Assembly (NCBI GenBank): GCA_016795035.1
Contig: JAEUIT010000022.1
Span: forward strand, 1 to 64,000
Source of the DNA: Phycisphaerae bacterium
GTDB taxonomy: Bacteria; Planctomycetota; Phycisphaerae; Phycisphaerales; SM1A02
DNA: 64,000 bases
Direction: 5' to 3'
The notes below the pieces were generated by a model. That model worked only from the letters and a program-made list of their open reading frames with translations. It was not told where the DNA came from and ran no database searches. Positions 34,538 through 42,613 of this stretch are shown here, piece by piece (the first letter of the stretch is position 1; each line of letters starts with the position of its first letter). The translations under genes were made by a program, and so were the position numbers.

Positions 34538-35752
34538 ATGCGGACGCTCGTAGCACTCTCGTTGGCCGCGGCCCTCTCGTCACTCGGCGTTGCAGCCCCG
34601 CGCGGAGGCGAGGCCTGCCAGCAAGCCCAAAAGGCGAACGCCCAGGCCGCGCAGACCATCGACCTCGCGATCTGCCTCGACACCTCGGGCAGCATGAACG
34701 GCCTGATCGATTCGGCCCGCACCAAGATCTGGGACATCGTGAGCGACCTCGCCCGCGCGACGCCCGCACCGAAACTCCGCGTTGCGGTCCTCCAGTACGG
34801 CAACGACGGTCTCAACCCGGAGAACGGTTGGGTGAGCGTCGAGACCGACTTTACCGACAACCTCGACGTCGTGAGCCAGAAGCTCTTCGCGCTTACGACC
34901 AATGGCGGCACCGAACTCGTCGGTCGCGTGGTCGACAAGGCGACGACCTCGCTTGCGTGGAGCGATCCCGCGAACGCGCTTCGCATTCTCGTCGTTGCAG
35001 GCAACGAGTCGGCGGACCAGGACCAGACGGTGAAGTATCAGGACGCCAGCAAGCGCGCGATCGAGAAGACGATCCTCGTGAACGCGATCTACTGCGGCGC
35101 ACCCACCGACGAGGCGGCGCCGGCGTGGAAGGACGTCGCCCTTCTCGCCGACGGCCACTTCGCGACGATCGACCAGAACAACGGAACGGTCGTCGTGGCG
35201 ACGCCCTACGACACGGAGCTCGTCGAACTCAGCGGAAAGCTCAATCGGACGTACCTCGGGTACGGCTCGGCGGCCGAATGGAACGCGACGAACCAAGTCG
35301 CACAGGACTTCAATGCGGCGAACTCGTCGTCGGCGGCCGCCGCGCAGCGTTGCGTGACGAAGGGCGGCGGTCTCTACGACAACCGCGGCTGGGATCTCGT
35401 CGACGCCTGCAAGGACGCCGCGTTCAAGCTCGGCGACGTGAAGGACGAGGAGCTTCCGGAGGCGATTCGCGGCAAGACGCTGGCGGAGAAGCAGGCATAC
35501 GTCGACGCGAAGGCGAAGGAGCGCGAGGCGATCCAGGCGCGCGTGAAGGAACTCGGCGACCTGCGCAGCACGTTCGTGGCCGCCGAGATCGCGAAGCGGA
35601 ACGGGTCGGATCGTTCGTCGTTCGACCGCGCGATCCGCGACGCGATCCGCGCGCAGGCGACGGCCCGCGGCTTCACGTTCCCGCCGGAGCCCGCGACCGC
35701 CGCGCAGCCCGAGACGCCGAAGGATCCCGCCACGCCCGCCCGCGCCGGCTAA
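34538..35752 (+). CDS. Exported VWA-domain protein
   Basis: The 404-residue protein has a signal peptide (LVALSLAAALSSLGVAA) and a VWA domain with metal site CLDTSGSMNG near residue 50 and the later NGGTEL and AGNESADQD loops. It has a coiled-coil-like C-terminal half rich in K, E and A (about 300-380) and a Pro/Ala-rich tail. The start is well supported by AAGGAG at 34527-34532, five bases before ATG 34538. Its body resembles exported VWA proteins of planctomycetes of unknown function. It lies between the VIT-VWA gene and a response regulator gene on the same strand. Confidence 0.85.
   Translation: MRTLVALSLAAALSSLGVAAPRGGEACQQAQKANAQAAQTIDLAICLDTSGSMNGLIDSARTKIWDIVSDLARATPAPKLRVAVLQYGNDGLNPENGWVSVETDFTDNLDVVSQKLFALTTNGGTELVGRVVDKATTSLAWSDPANALRILVVAGNESADQDQTVKYQDASKRAIEKTILVNAIYCGAPTDEAAPAWKDVALLADGHFATIDQNNGTVVVATPYDTELVELSGKLNRTYLGYGSAAEWNATNQVAQDFNAANSSSAAAAQRCVTKGGGLYDNRGWDLVDACKDAAFKLGDVKDEELPEAIRGKTLAEKQAYVDAKAKEREAIQARVKELGDLRSTFVAAEIAKRNGSDRSSFDRAIRDAIRAQATARGFTFPPEPATAAQPETPKDPATPARAG
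34583..34597 (-). repeat. Dispersed motif copy 6
   Basis: Near the signal-peptide end of the VWA gene, antisense; the gene reads LGVAA. Confidence 0.9.
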
Positions 35753-35775
35753 CGTGGAGTAGGCTCTCACCACCG

Positions 35776-36492
35776 ATGGCACGCGACAGCTCGAAAAGGC
35801 ACGTTCTCATCGTCGAAGACGACGTTGCCATTCGCCGCGGTCTCGTCGACGCCCTTCGCTTCAACGGCTATGAGCCGCTCGAGGCGGGCGACGGCGAGAC
35901 CGCGGTGTGTCGCGCCCTCGAGGACGCGCCGGACCTCGTCCTTCTCGACTGCATGTTGCCGAAGGGCTCGGGGCTCGAGGCGCTTCGAAAGATCCGCGAG
36001 GCGCGACCGACGTTGCCGGTGATTCTCGTGACGGCCCTCGGTTCCGAAGATGACCGCGTTGCAGGTCTCGCACGCGGGGCCGACGACTACATCGTCAAGC
36101 CGTTCAGCCTGCGCGAGCTCCTCGCGCGCGTGGAGGCCGTGCTGCGGCGTTCCCCGGGGCGGCCGTCCGACGTGAAGGCGCTGAGTGACGGCGCCGTGCG
36201 CGTGGATCTCGCGCGGCGCGTGCTGGCGGGCACCGTCGGCGAGCAGGCGATGCCCGAGCGCGACATCGAGATCCTGCGCTTCCTCGCGGCGCACCGGACG
36301 CGTGTCGTCGAGCGCGACGAGCTGCTCCAGTGCATCTGGGGGCTCGATCCGCGCGGCCTCGAGACGCGCACCGTCGACATGCAGATCGCACGGCTTCGGG
36401 AGCGCATCGCCGCGGCCGGCGCCCGCGACGAGTGGATCGCGACGGCTCGGGGAAAGGGCTACCGGCTCGCCGGTGGCGTTCAGGTGGAGTGA
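35776..36492 (+). CDS. OmpR/PhoB-family response regulator
   Basis: The 238 residues comprise a receiver domain with acidic pocket E/D (VEDDVA), phospho-acceptor D58 (LLDCMLP), a conserved T (VTAL) and K (IVKPFS), and a winged-helix DNA-binding domain with LLQCIWGLDPRGLETRTVDMQIARLRERI and the TARGKGYRL hairpin. It is phosphorylated by the kinase encoded four bases downstream and should act as a transcription factor. Targets are unknown; the adjacent VWA genes are candidates. Confidence 0.95.
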   Translation: MARDSSKRHVLIVEDDVAIRRGLVDALRFNGYEPLEAGDGETAVCRALEDAPDLVLLDCMLPKGSGLEALRKIREARPTLPVILVTALGSEDDRVAGLARGADDYIVKPFSLRELLARVEAVLRRSPGRPSDVKALSDGAVRVDLARRVLAGTVGEQAMPERDIEILRFLAAHRTRVVERDELLQCIWGLDPRGLETRTVDMQIARLRERIAAAGARDEWIATARGKGYRLAGGVQVE

Positions 36493-36496
36493 GCGC

Positions 36497-38416
36497 GTGA
36501 GACGATCGAGACGCATCGCCTGGTGGACGGCCTACGGCGCGGGCGCCGCGCTCGTGGCGCTCGGCTTGGCCTGGACGTCGTATCGGGTCGTGAGCCTCGA
36601 GCGCGAGGAGCGTCTGGCACGGCGCGAGGCCGAGCGCCAGGAAGTTCTCCGCGTTGCACTGCGCCGCATGGACACGTGGTTCGCGCCGCGCATCGCCCGC
36701 GAGGCGGCGCGCATGTGGTTCGAGTACGAGCCGTATTACCCGCAGACGATCGCCTTCAACCGGCTGCTCGAGCCGATCGCCTCGGGCGAAGTGCTCGTGC
36801 CGAGTCCGCTCCTCGGCTTCTCGAGCGACGTGTTTCCGGTGCACTTCCAGTGGCGCGAGCGCACCGGCTTCACGAGTCCGCAAGTCCCCGACCCGAAGAT
36901 GATCCGGCCCGAAATGGTCGGCTGCGGTCCGATTCCGGTGCGCGAGGAGCTTGGCCAAGAGCTCGCCCGCTGGGCGACGCGCATCGATCCGAAGCTGACG
37001 CTCGGCGCCCTGAGCGCCGTCGAGACCACGTTGCAGGCGAGTCCGGAGTACGGAACGGCCGCGCCGACACCTGCCGTCGCCGGCGACATTCGCACGCAAG
37101 GCGTTCCGCCAGCGAGCGGACAGGTCTGGACGAATCCTCCCGAGCCGGATCCGAAGCGCGAGGGCGAGAGGGCCGTCGCGCTTCGCTCGAAGTCGCAGAA
37201 CCGCGCCTACGACGTCGCCGACCCGGCGGACGTGAAGGGCCGCGTCGCGAATCTCAACGAGATCCAGCAGGTTTACAACGCGGACAACTCGGCGGTCCCC
37301 GCGCAGCAACAGCAGCTGCAACAGGCGGAGCCGATCGCGATCACGGCCGTCGAAGTCGGTCCGCTCGTGCCGCTCTGGTTGCCGGGCGAGCCGCCGGCGC
37401 TCGTCTTCGCGCGACGCGTGAAGTCGGGCGACGAGTCGATCCTGCAGGGCGTCGTGGTCGATTGGCCGCGGCTGCGCAGCGACCTCCTCGCGCAGGTCGC
37501 CGACGTCGTCACGACGGCGGACCTGTCGCCGGTGCCGCTCGAGTCGTCGGATCCCGCAAGGCTCGTGACGCTGCCTGCCGTCCTCACGGCCGATGTCGGC
37601 AACGTCGACAGCGAAGCGACGGCGGCGGCGTCGCCCACGGCGATCGGCCTTGCGGCCGTGTGGGTCGCCGTGCTCGGCGCGATCGGCGTCACCGGGCTCG
37701 CGCTTCGCTCGAGCATCGGCAACGCGGTGCGCACGAGCCGCTTCGCGTCGAGCGTCACGCACGAGCTGCGCACGCCGCTCACCACGTTTCGGCTCTACTC
37801 CGAGATGCTCGCCGAAGGGATCGTGCCCGATCCGCAGCGGCAGCGCGAGTACCTCGAGACGCTTCGCGACGAGTCGGCGCGGCTCGGCGTGCTCGTCGAG
37901 AACGTGCTCGCATGGTCGCGCGTCGAAGAAGGGCGCACGCCGAGTGAGCCACGGCCGCTCACCGTTGCAGCTCTTGTCGCAGAGATCACGCCGGTGCTCG
38001 AACGCCGTTGCCAGGAGGCGGGCGTCTCCTTCGAACGCGCCGACGACGTGAACGGCTCGACCGTCACGACCGATCCCGACCGCGTGCGCCAGATCCTCTT
38101 CAACCTCGTCGACAATGCGTGCAAGTATGCGGGCCGCGGCGCGCGGGTCGCGTTGCGTGCAACCGTCGGCAACGGTGTGCTGCGTCTCGCCATCGAGGAC
38201 AACGGCCCCGGCGTGCCGCAGCGGATCCGCCACAAGATCTTCCGCGCGTTCGACCGCGGCGAGCGGGGCCCGGGCGACTCGGTGCGCGGCCTCGGCCTCG
38301 GCCTCGCGATCTCAAGCGAGCTCGCGCGGAGCCTCGGCGGGCGACTGCGCTGCGCCGACGCGCCCACCGGATCCGGTGCCGTGTTCGCGCTCGAGCTTCC
38401 GCTTGGCCTCCGTTAG
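36497..38416 (+). CDS. Membrane sensor histidine kinase
   Basis: The 639 residues begin at GTG 36497, four bases after the response regulator stop. A first transmembrane helix (about 8-30) is followed by a large extracytoplasmic domain of unknown type (31-390). A second helix (VWVAVLGAIGVTGLAL) leads to a HisKA domain with phospho-acceptor H422 (SVTHELRTPL), and then the ATPase boxes N (NLVDNACKYA), G1 (EDNGPGVP) and G2 (GLGLGLAIS). The periplasmic domain has a Gln-rich stretch (QQQQLQQ) and a Pro-rich stretch. The signal is unknown. It forms a pair with the upstream regulator. Confidence 0.93.
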   Translation: MRRSRRIAWWTAYGAGAALVALGLAWTSYRVVSLEREERLARREAERQEVLRVALRRMDTWFAPRIAREAARMWFEYEPYYPQTIAFNRLLEPIASGEVLVPSPLLGFSSDVFPVHFQWRERTGFTSPQVPDPKMIRPEMVGCGPIPVREELGQELARWATRIDPKLTLGALSAVETTLQASPEYGTAAPTPAVAGDIRTQGVPPASGQVWTNPPEPDPKREGERAVALRSKSQNRAYDVADPADVKGRVANLNEIQQVYNADNSAVPAQQQQLQQAEPIAITAVEVGPLVPLWLPGEPPALVFARRVKSGDESILQGVVVDWPRLRSDLLAQVADVVTTADLSPVPLESSDPARLVTLPAVLTADVGNVDSEATAAASPTAIGLAAVWVAVLGAIGVTGLALRSSIGNAVRTSRFASSVTHELRTPLTTFRLYSEMLAEGIVPDPQRQREYLETLRDESARLGVLVENVLAWSRVEEGRTPSEPRPLTVAALVAEITPVLERRCQEAGVSFERADDVNGSTVTTDPDRVRQILFNLVDNACKYAGRGARVALRATVGNGVLRLAIEDNGPGVPQRIRHKIFRAFDRGERGPGDSVRGLGLGLAISSELARSLGGRLRCADAPTGSGAVFALELPLGLR

Positions 38417-38910
38417 CGCATGCTGACGCGGCCGGGCATGCCGGAGCGGAATCGCTCCGAGCGCACATACTCGTGGCATCGGAAGCACGTCTCGGTGACG
38501 CGAAGGTACGCGGCCTCGACCTGCTGCTGATTCGCGCGCTTCGCGGCGTCGCGCAGGCCCGCGACCTCCGAGCGGAATTGGTCGCTGTACGCGCGGTACG
38601 TCACGGTGTCCTGCACGACGAACGCCGTCTCCTCGCTCAAGCGACGCAGGGCCTCGGCGTTATTCTCGACGAGCTCGTAGTTCCGCATCGCGACCGCCTC
38701 GAGCAACGCGGAGGCCCACGCGGTCTTCGCCCGCATGATGTCCTGCACGCTCACGGGCATGGGCGCCGGGGCGTCCTCGGCCTTCATCTCATCCGGCGCC
38801 TTTGGCGGCGCGGCGCCCTTCGCCTTCGGCTGGCTGTCGCACGCGACGAGCGAGAGAAGGGCGGCGGAAGCTGCAACGACGAGAGTGGCGGCGGCGTGAC
38901 GAATGAACAT
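38413..38910 (-). CDS. Cytochrome c'-like lipoprotein
   Basis: The 165-residue protein has a lipoprotein leader ending LLSLVAC and an Ala/Pro/Lys-rich spacer. It then has a predicted four-helix bundle ending in a single haem-binding motif CFRCH (about 142-146), near the C-terminus as in cytochromes c' and c556. It is therefore probably a periplasmic, membrane-tethered haem protein for electron transfer or gas binding. Its stop overlaps the convergent kinase gene end by four bases. Confidence 0.75.
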   Translation of the reverse strand: MFIRHAAATLVVAASAALLSLVACDSQPKAKGAAPPKAPDEMKAEDAPAPMPVSVQDIMRAKTAWASALLEAVAMRNYELVENNAEALRRLSEETAFVVQDTVTYRAYSDQFRSEVAGLRDAAKRANQQQVEAAYLRVTETCFRCHEYVRSERFRSGMPGRVSMR

Positions 38911-39015
38911 GAGTGACTCCGTTCGCGAATGCGGTGAGCAGGCAGTATCGGCGAACGATCGCTCGTCGCTTGCGAAGCGATCGGCGACCTTCCGTCCGGA
39001 TTCGTCGCGTGGCGG

Positions 39016-40971
39016 TCAGAGGCGCGCGAGCGCGGCCTTCGCGTCGGCCTCGAGCGCCGCGGCGCTGATGCCGCGACCGACCGCGCGGCGCATCCAGAGG
39101 TCGGGCGTGACGCGGCCGATGGAGCAGATCCGCTTCGTCTCCGCGGCGAGATCCCTGCTTCGGACGAACGAGCGAATCTGATGGCTCATGATGTGCCCGA
39201 GCGCGTAATCCGGAAGATAGAGCGGATGCGACAGCATGTGCTGATACGCGGCGAGAAGGCGATAGGGATCCGGGCCGAAGTCCTGTTCGTAGTAGGTGCG
39301 CCAGATGTCGTCAGCAACGCGGAGAACCTCGTTGCGCAGCGCCGCCGCGTCCGCCGTCGGGTTCGCGTAGATCCAGTTCCAGACGCGCAGTTCGAGGAGC
39401 GACGGACCGGCGATCTGGCACGCGCTCGCGAAGGTCTGCACCGAGTCGTAGTCGAAGGCGAGACGCTCCTCCTCGGGCGTCACGAGGCCGAGCGCCTTGC
39501 GGGCGAGCGACTGGTAGAGGAACGCGAACGCTTCGGTGCAGGCGGTGTTCGGCACGTTGCGGAGCGCCGGCCGCGGCGCGAAGTGCGTCGAGATCACCTG
39601 CTCGAGTGTGTGGCCGAGCTCGTGCATCGCGGTGTCGAAGCCGTCCCAGCCGAGGTTTCCCTCGAGCGTGCTCGTGCGCAGCCATGCCGGAAGCTCGGGA
39701 ACGCCGGGGCGCACCGCGTGGCCGGCACCGCGTGCGATCTCGACGCGAATGCGGGCGCCGAAGAACTCGGCGTCCTTCGCGTCATATCCGAGCGACATGA
39801 GGATCTCGGGCAGTCGGCGCTCCATCGAGGCGCCGTCGCCGATGCGCTCCTTCACGCGGCGATCGAGCTCCTCGATCGGCCGCTGCTGCACGAACTCGTC
39901 GCAGTAGATGTCGAAGGCCTCGAGCGGGCGCCCGATGCGCGTGCGCAGGAACGCGGCGAGATCGCGCCGCACCGGCGAGCTGAGCAGTTCGACGAGCACC
40001 CGCTCGACCTCGCGCTCGGGGATCTCGCGTTCGAGCTCGCACTTGCGGCGAATGGCCGTCGGATAGTCGGTGTAGTGCCGGTCGTACTCGAACGCGATGT
40101 CGCGGCGCTCGAGCCAGATCTGATAGCGCGTGAGGCCCACGGTCTCCGTTGCAGGCGCGCCGCCGAGCGTGTTCCGCGCGGGATCCCAGTCGGCGTCGCT
40201 CGACGAATCCATGACCGCGCGGGGGATCGTGCCGTCGATGTGACGTGCCATCGTCCACGCCAGCGCGCGTTGCATTGCGAGGCCGTTCTCGGCCGCATAG
40301 CCCGACTTGATCGCCTCGCGCACGAGCCAGTGCGCGACAAGCTTGCGCCCCTTCTCGAAGCGTCGGGCGCCGGTCGCGTCGACGAGCGTGCCGACGGGCA
40401 CGTGGAACTCGCTGACGAAGCGGTTCGCGCGATGGTTGACGGCACGGGCGCGATCGTTCAACTCCGCCGGGATGCGCGGCGGAAACGCCTGCGTGAGGCG
40501 CGCCTCGGCCCACCGTGCCGGCGACCACGCGTCGCCTTCCGAGAGCATGCGATCGAGCGCGGGGCGATCGAAGTTCAGGAGCGCGACGAACGCGAGCTTC
40601 TGGCGATACCACTGGTCGGAGAGATCGGGGGCCGGGTCGAACGTCGCGAGGACGTCATCGATCGCGTCGATGCGTTCGACGCGCATGTCGGAGAAGCGTC
40701 GAAGGTGCCGACGCAACTCGTAGAGATGGCCGCCGATCCAGGTCATGCCCGCCTCCAGGCGATCGAGCAGCTCGTTCGCCTTCGCGGCGGGGACGTAGTG
40801 GTCGACGCAGAATCGGTCGAACGTCTCCGCGTTGCCGTCCTGTGCGGTCCAGCGCTCGCGCACGCGGCGCACGCCGGCTTCGGCGCGGGTGCGCTCGGCG
40901 GCGCCGTGGCGGGCGACGATCGCGTCGACGGCGGTGTCGGTCAGGGGAGCTGCGGCAGTGGCGGGAGTCAT
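39016..40971 (-). CDS. Gluzincin zinc metallopeptidase (M3/M32-like)
   Basis: The 651-residue, mostly helical protein carries the zinc motif HELGH (450-454) with a probable third ligand E480 in the downstream TEAFAF helix. A later HxxxxYLPDYALGHIMSHQI segment resembles the substrate-binding part of M3- and M32-type oligopeptidases. No signal peptide is seen, so it is likely cytoplasmic and degrades peptides. I cannot place it firmly in one MEROPS family; M3 and M32 are the closest by eye. Its ATG (40969-40971) overlaps the stop of the upstream SGNH hydrolase gene in an ATGA, so translation is coupled. Confidence 0.75.
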   Translation of the reverse strand: MTPATAAAPLTDTAVDAIVARHGAAERTRAEAGVRRVRERWTAQDGNAETFDRFCVDHYVPAAKANELLDRLEAGMTWIGGHLYELRRHLRRFSDMRVERIDAIDDVLATFDPAPDLSDQWYRQKLAFVALLNFDRPALDRMLSEGDAWSPARWAEARLTQAFPPRIPAELNDRARAVNHRANRFVSEFHVPVGTLVDATGARRFEKGRKLVAHWLVREAIKSGYAAENGLAMQRALAWTMARHIDGTIPRAVMDSSSDADWDPARNTLGGAPATETVGLTRYQIWLERRDIAFEYDRHYTDYPTAIRRKCELEREIPEREVERVLVELLSSPVRRDLAAFLRTRIGRPLEAFDIYCDEFVQQRPIEELDRRVKERIGDGASMERRLPEILMSLGYDAKDAEFFGARIRVEIARGAGHAVRPGVPELPAWLRTSTLEGNLGWDGFDTAMHELGHTLEQVISTHFAPRPALRNVPNTACTEAFAFLYQSLARKALGLVTPEEERLAFDYDSVQTFASACQIAGPSLLELRVWNWIYANPTADAAALRNEVLRVADDIWRTYYEQDFGPDPYRLLAAYQHMLSHPLYLPDYALGHIMSHQIRSFVRSRDLAAETKRICSIGRVTPDLWMRRAVGRGISAAALEADAKAALARL

Positions 40972-41771
40972 TGCTTCACGTTCTCCGACGAGTTCGCGGT
41001 GGCGGTGAGTGCGGTGCGGACGAGCGGTGCGACGGCGTTCGCCCAACGAACGTAGCCTTCGGGCGAAAGGTGCAGCTCGTCGGGCATGACGGCTTCGGCG
41101 ATGGTGCCGTCGGGTTCAAGGAAGCGGAAGCCGATGTCGTGATAGGCCACGCGACGCGACGGGTGCGTCGATGCGAACGCTTCGAGCGACTGGTTGATCT
41201 GGCAGATGTCGCCGCGCATCGGATTCATCGTGCGGCCGCGCGGGAAGATGCCTAACAGGATGATTGTCGCGTCGGGGCACTGCTCCACGAGCCGATCGAC
41301 GACCGTGCGCACGCCGAGCGCCGTGTCGATCGCGTTCGAACTGCCGTGGCCAAGGTTGTTCGTGCCGATCATCAGGACGACCGCGCGCGGCGCCAGCGGC
41401 GTGAGCGGCGCTTCCTGAAGCCGCCAGAGCACGTGCTCGGTGCGATCGCCGCTGACGCCGAGGTTGAGCGTCGTGCCGAGCGGCGCGATCGTCGACTTCC
41501 ACGCGTTGGCGCCCGTCTCCTCCCAGCCCTGCGTGATCGAGTCGCCGACGAAGACGACGTTCGTCTTGCCCGCCTTGCGAACGCGCTCGAGCACTTCGTT
41601 CTGTCGGGCGATTCCCCAATCTTCGCCGCGCGGCGCCGGCGTGATGGAGACGGGCTTCGGCGGCGATTGCACGAACGGCGTTGCCGAAACGTGTGCGACG
41701 AACGCGAGGCACGCGGCGGCGACGAGCGTCGCAGCGGTACGGCGGGCGCGATGGCCAGTGGCGGGATGCAT
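40968..41771 (-). CDS. Exported SGNH/GDSL-family hydrolase
   Basis: The 267-residue protein has a signal peptide (TLVAAACLAFVAHVSA) and the SGNH blocks: VVFVGDSITQGW (block I Ser), LNLGVSGDR (block II Gly), LMIGTNNLG (block III Asn) and DELHLSPEGY (block V Asp-His). It is probably a lipase, acetylesterase or acyl-hydrolase acting outside the cytoplasm. ATG 41771 opens onto the signal peptide. It forms an operon with the metallopeptidase gene, overlapping by four bases, and is divergent from the BamE-like gene. Confidence 0.85.
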   Translation of the reverse strand: MHPATGHRARRTAATLVAAACLAFVAHVSATPFVQSPPKPVSITPAPRGEDWGIARQNEVLERVRKAGKTNVVFVGDSITQGWEETGANAWKSTIAPLGTTLNLGVSGDRTEHVLWRLQEAPLTPLAPRAVVLMIGTNNLGHGSSNAIDTALGVRTVVDRLVEQCPDATIILLGIFPRGRTMNPMRGDICQINQSLEAFASTHPSRRVAYHDIGFRFLEPDGTIAEAVMPDELHLSPEGYVRWANAVAPLVRTALTATANSSENVKQ

Positions 41772-41821
41772 GACGGCAGAGTACCGAACGAACGTCCCGC
41801 GGCCTGATATATGCTCTCGCC

Positions 41822-42151
41822 ATGCGACTCGCGACGCGACTCCTCCGTACGGCATCAGCCATGGCTCTCGTAGGCGCCGTGCTCGTCGGCTGCGCCACCC
41901 AAGCCTCGGAGAACTTCCACGCGATCCACGAAGGCATGACGAAGCCCGAGGTGCTCGACCTTCTCGGAAAGCCGAGCTCGACGTGGTCGGGTGAAGGCGG
42001 CACCGAGCGCTGGCAGTGGGGCGACTCGCTGTCGAGCCTCGCGACGAGTGGCGTCTTCCATGAGGCGGACACCGCGCGCGTGTGGGCCGTCTGGTTCGAC
42101 GACGAAGGGCGCGTCAGTTTCTATAGCGAACCCGATTGGGTCCGGCGCTGA
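41822..42151 (+). CDS. BamE/SmpA-like small lipoprotein
   Basis: The 109-residue protein has a lipobox leader (ALVGAVLVGC) and the SmpA/OmlA fold signature in which a helix bearing EGMTKPEVLDLLGKP precedes short strands (WQWG, VWAVWFDDEGRVSFY). BamE is part of the outer-membrane assembly complex, but this family also includes many unrelated small lipoproteins, so the role is not secure. The next gene starts 13 bp downstream. Confidence 0.75.
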   Translation: MRLATRLLRTASAMALVGAVLVGCATQASENFHAIHEGMTKPEVLDLLGKPSSTWSGEGGTERWQWGDSLSSLATSGVFHEADTARVWAVWFDDEGRVSFYSEPDWVRR

Positions 42152-42164
42152 CGATGCGACACCC

Positions 42165-42581
42165 GTGACACGCGACGCCGACGCCATTCCGGACGCGATC
42201 GATGCGGCACAGCGCGCGACGGTCGAGGGTCTCTTCGCGGCCGTGCGACGGGGCAGCGACGGCGTGGAGCCCATGATGCGCCTCTTCCGCGACGACGCGG
42301 TCGTCACGGAGGGCGCGACGGGCGATCTGCGTCGGCATGTGGGGGCGCCGAAGATCCGCGCGCTCGTCGCGTATGCGCTCCGCGATCTTCCCCCCGGGCT
42401 TCGGCTCAAGGTCGAACGGATCGAGCGCGAGCCCGACGGCACCCTTCGCGCCGACTGGAGCGCGAAGGCGCTGGTGATTCCGCTGCCGTGGCGCGGAAGC
42501 GACTATGTGCAGCTCGATGCCGACGCCCGCGTCGCGCGCCTCGACATCGTGTTCGACGGACAAGAACGGCCCACCGACTGA
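42165..42581 (+). CDS. NTF2-like (SnoaL-type) protein
   Basis: The 138-residue protein begins with GTG 42165, the first in-frame start after the lipoprotein gene. Its layout (helix VEGLFAAVRRG, RLFRDDAVVTEGATGDLRRHVGAPKIRALV, then antiparallel strands ending YVQLDADARVARLDIVFD) matches the NTF2/SnoaL fold, used by dehydratases, isomerases and nuclear-transport-like binding proteins. No catalytic residues can be assigned. It lies 13 bp after the BamE-like gene and 32 bp before the serB-serA fusion, so the three may share a transcript. Confidence 0.6.
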   Translation: MTRDADAIPDAIDAAQRATVEGLFAAVRRGSDGVEPMMRLFRDDAVVTEGATGDLRRHVGAPKIRALVAYALRDLPPGLRLKVERIEREPDGTLRADWSAKALVIPLPWRGSDYVQLDADARVARLDIVFDGQERPTD

Positions 42582-42613
42582 CTCCGCGTTGCAGCAAGAA
42601 GAGAAGTGACCCG

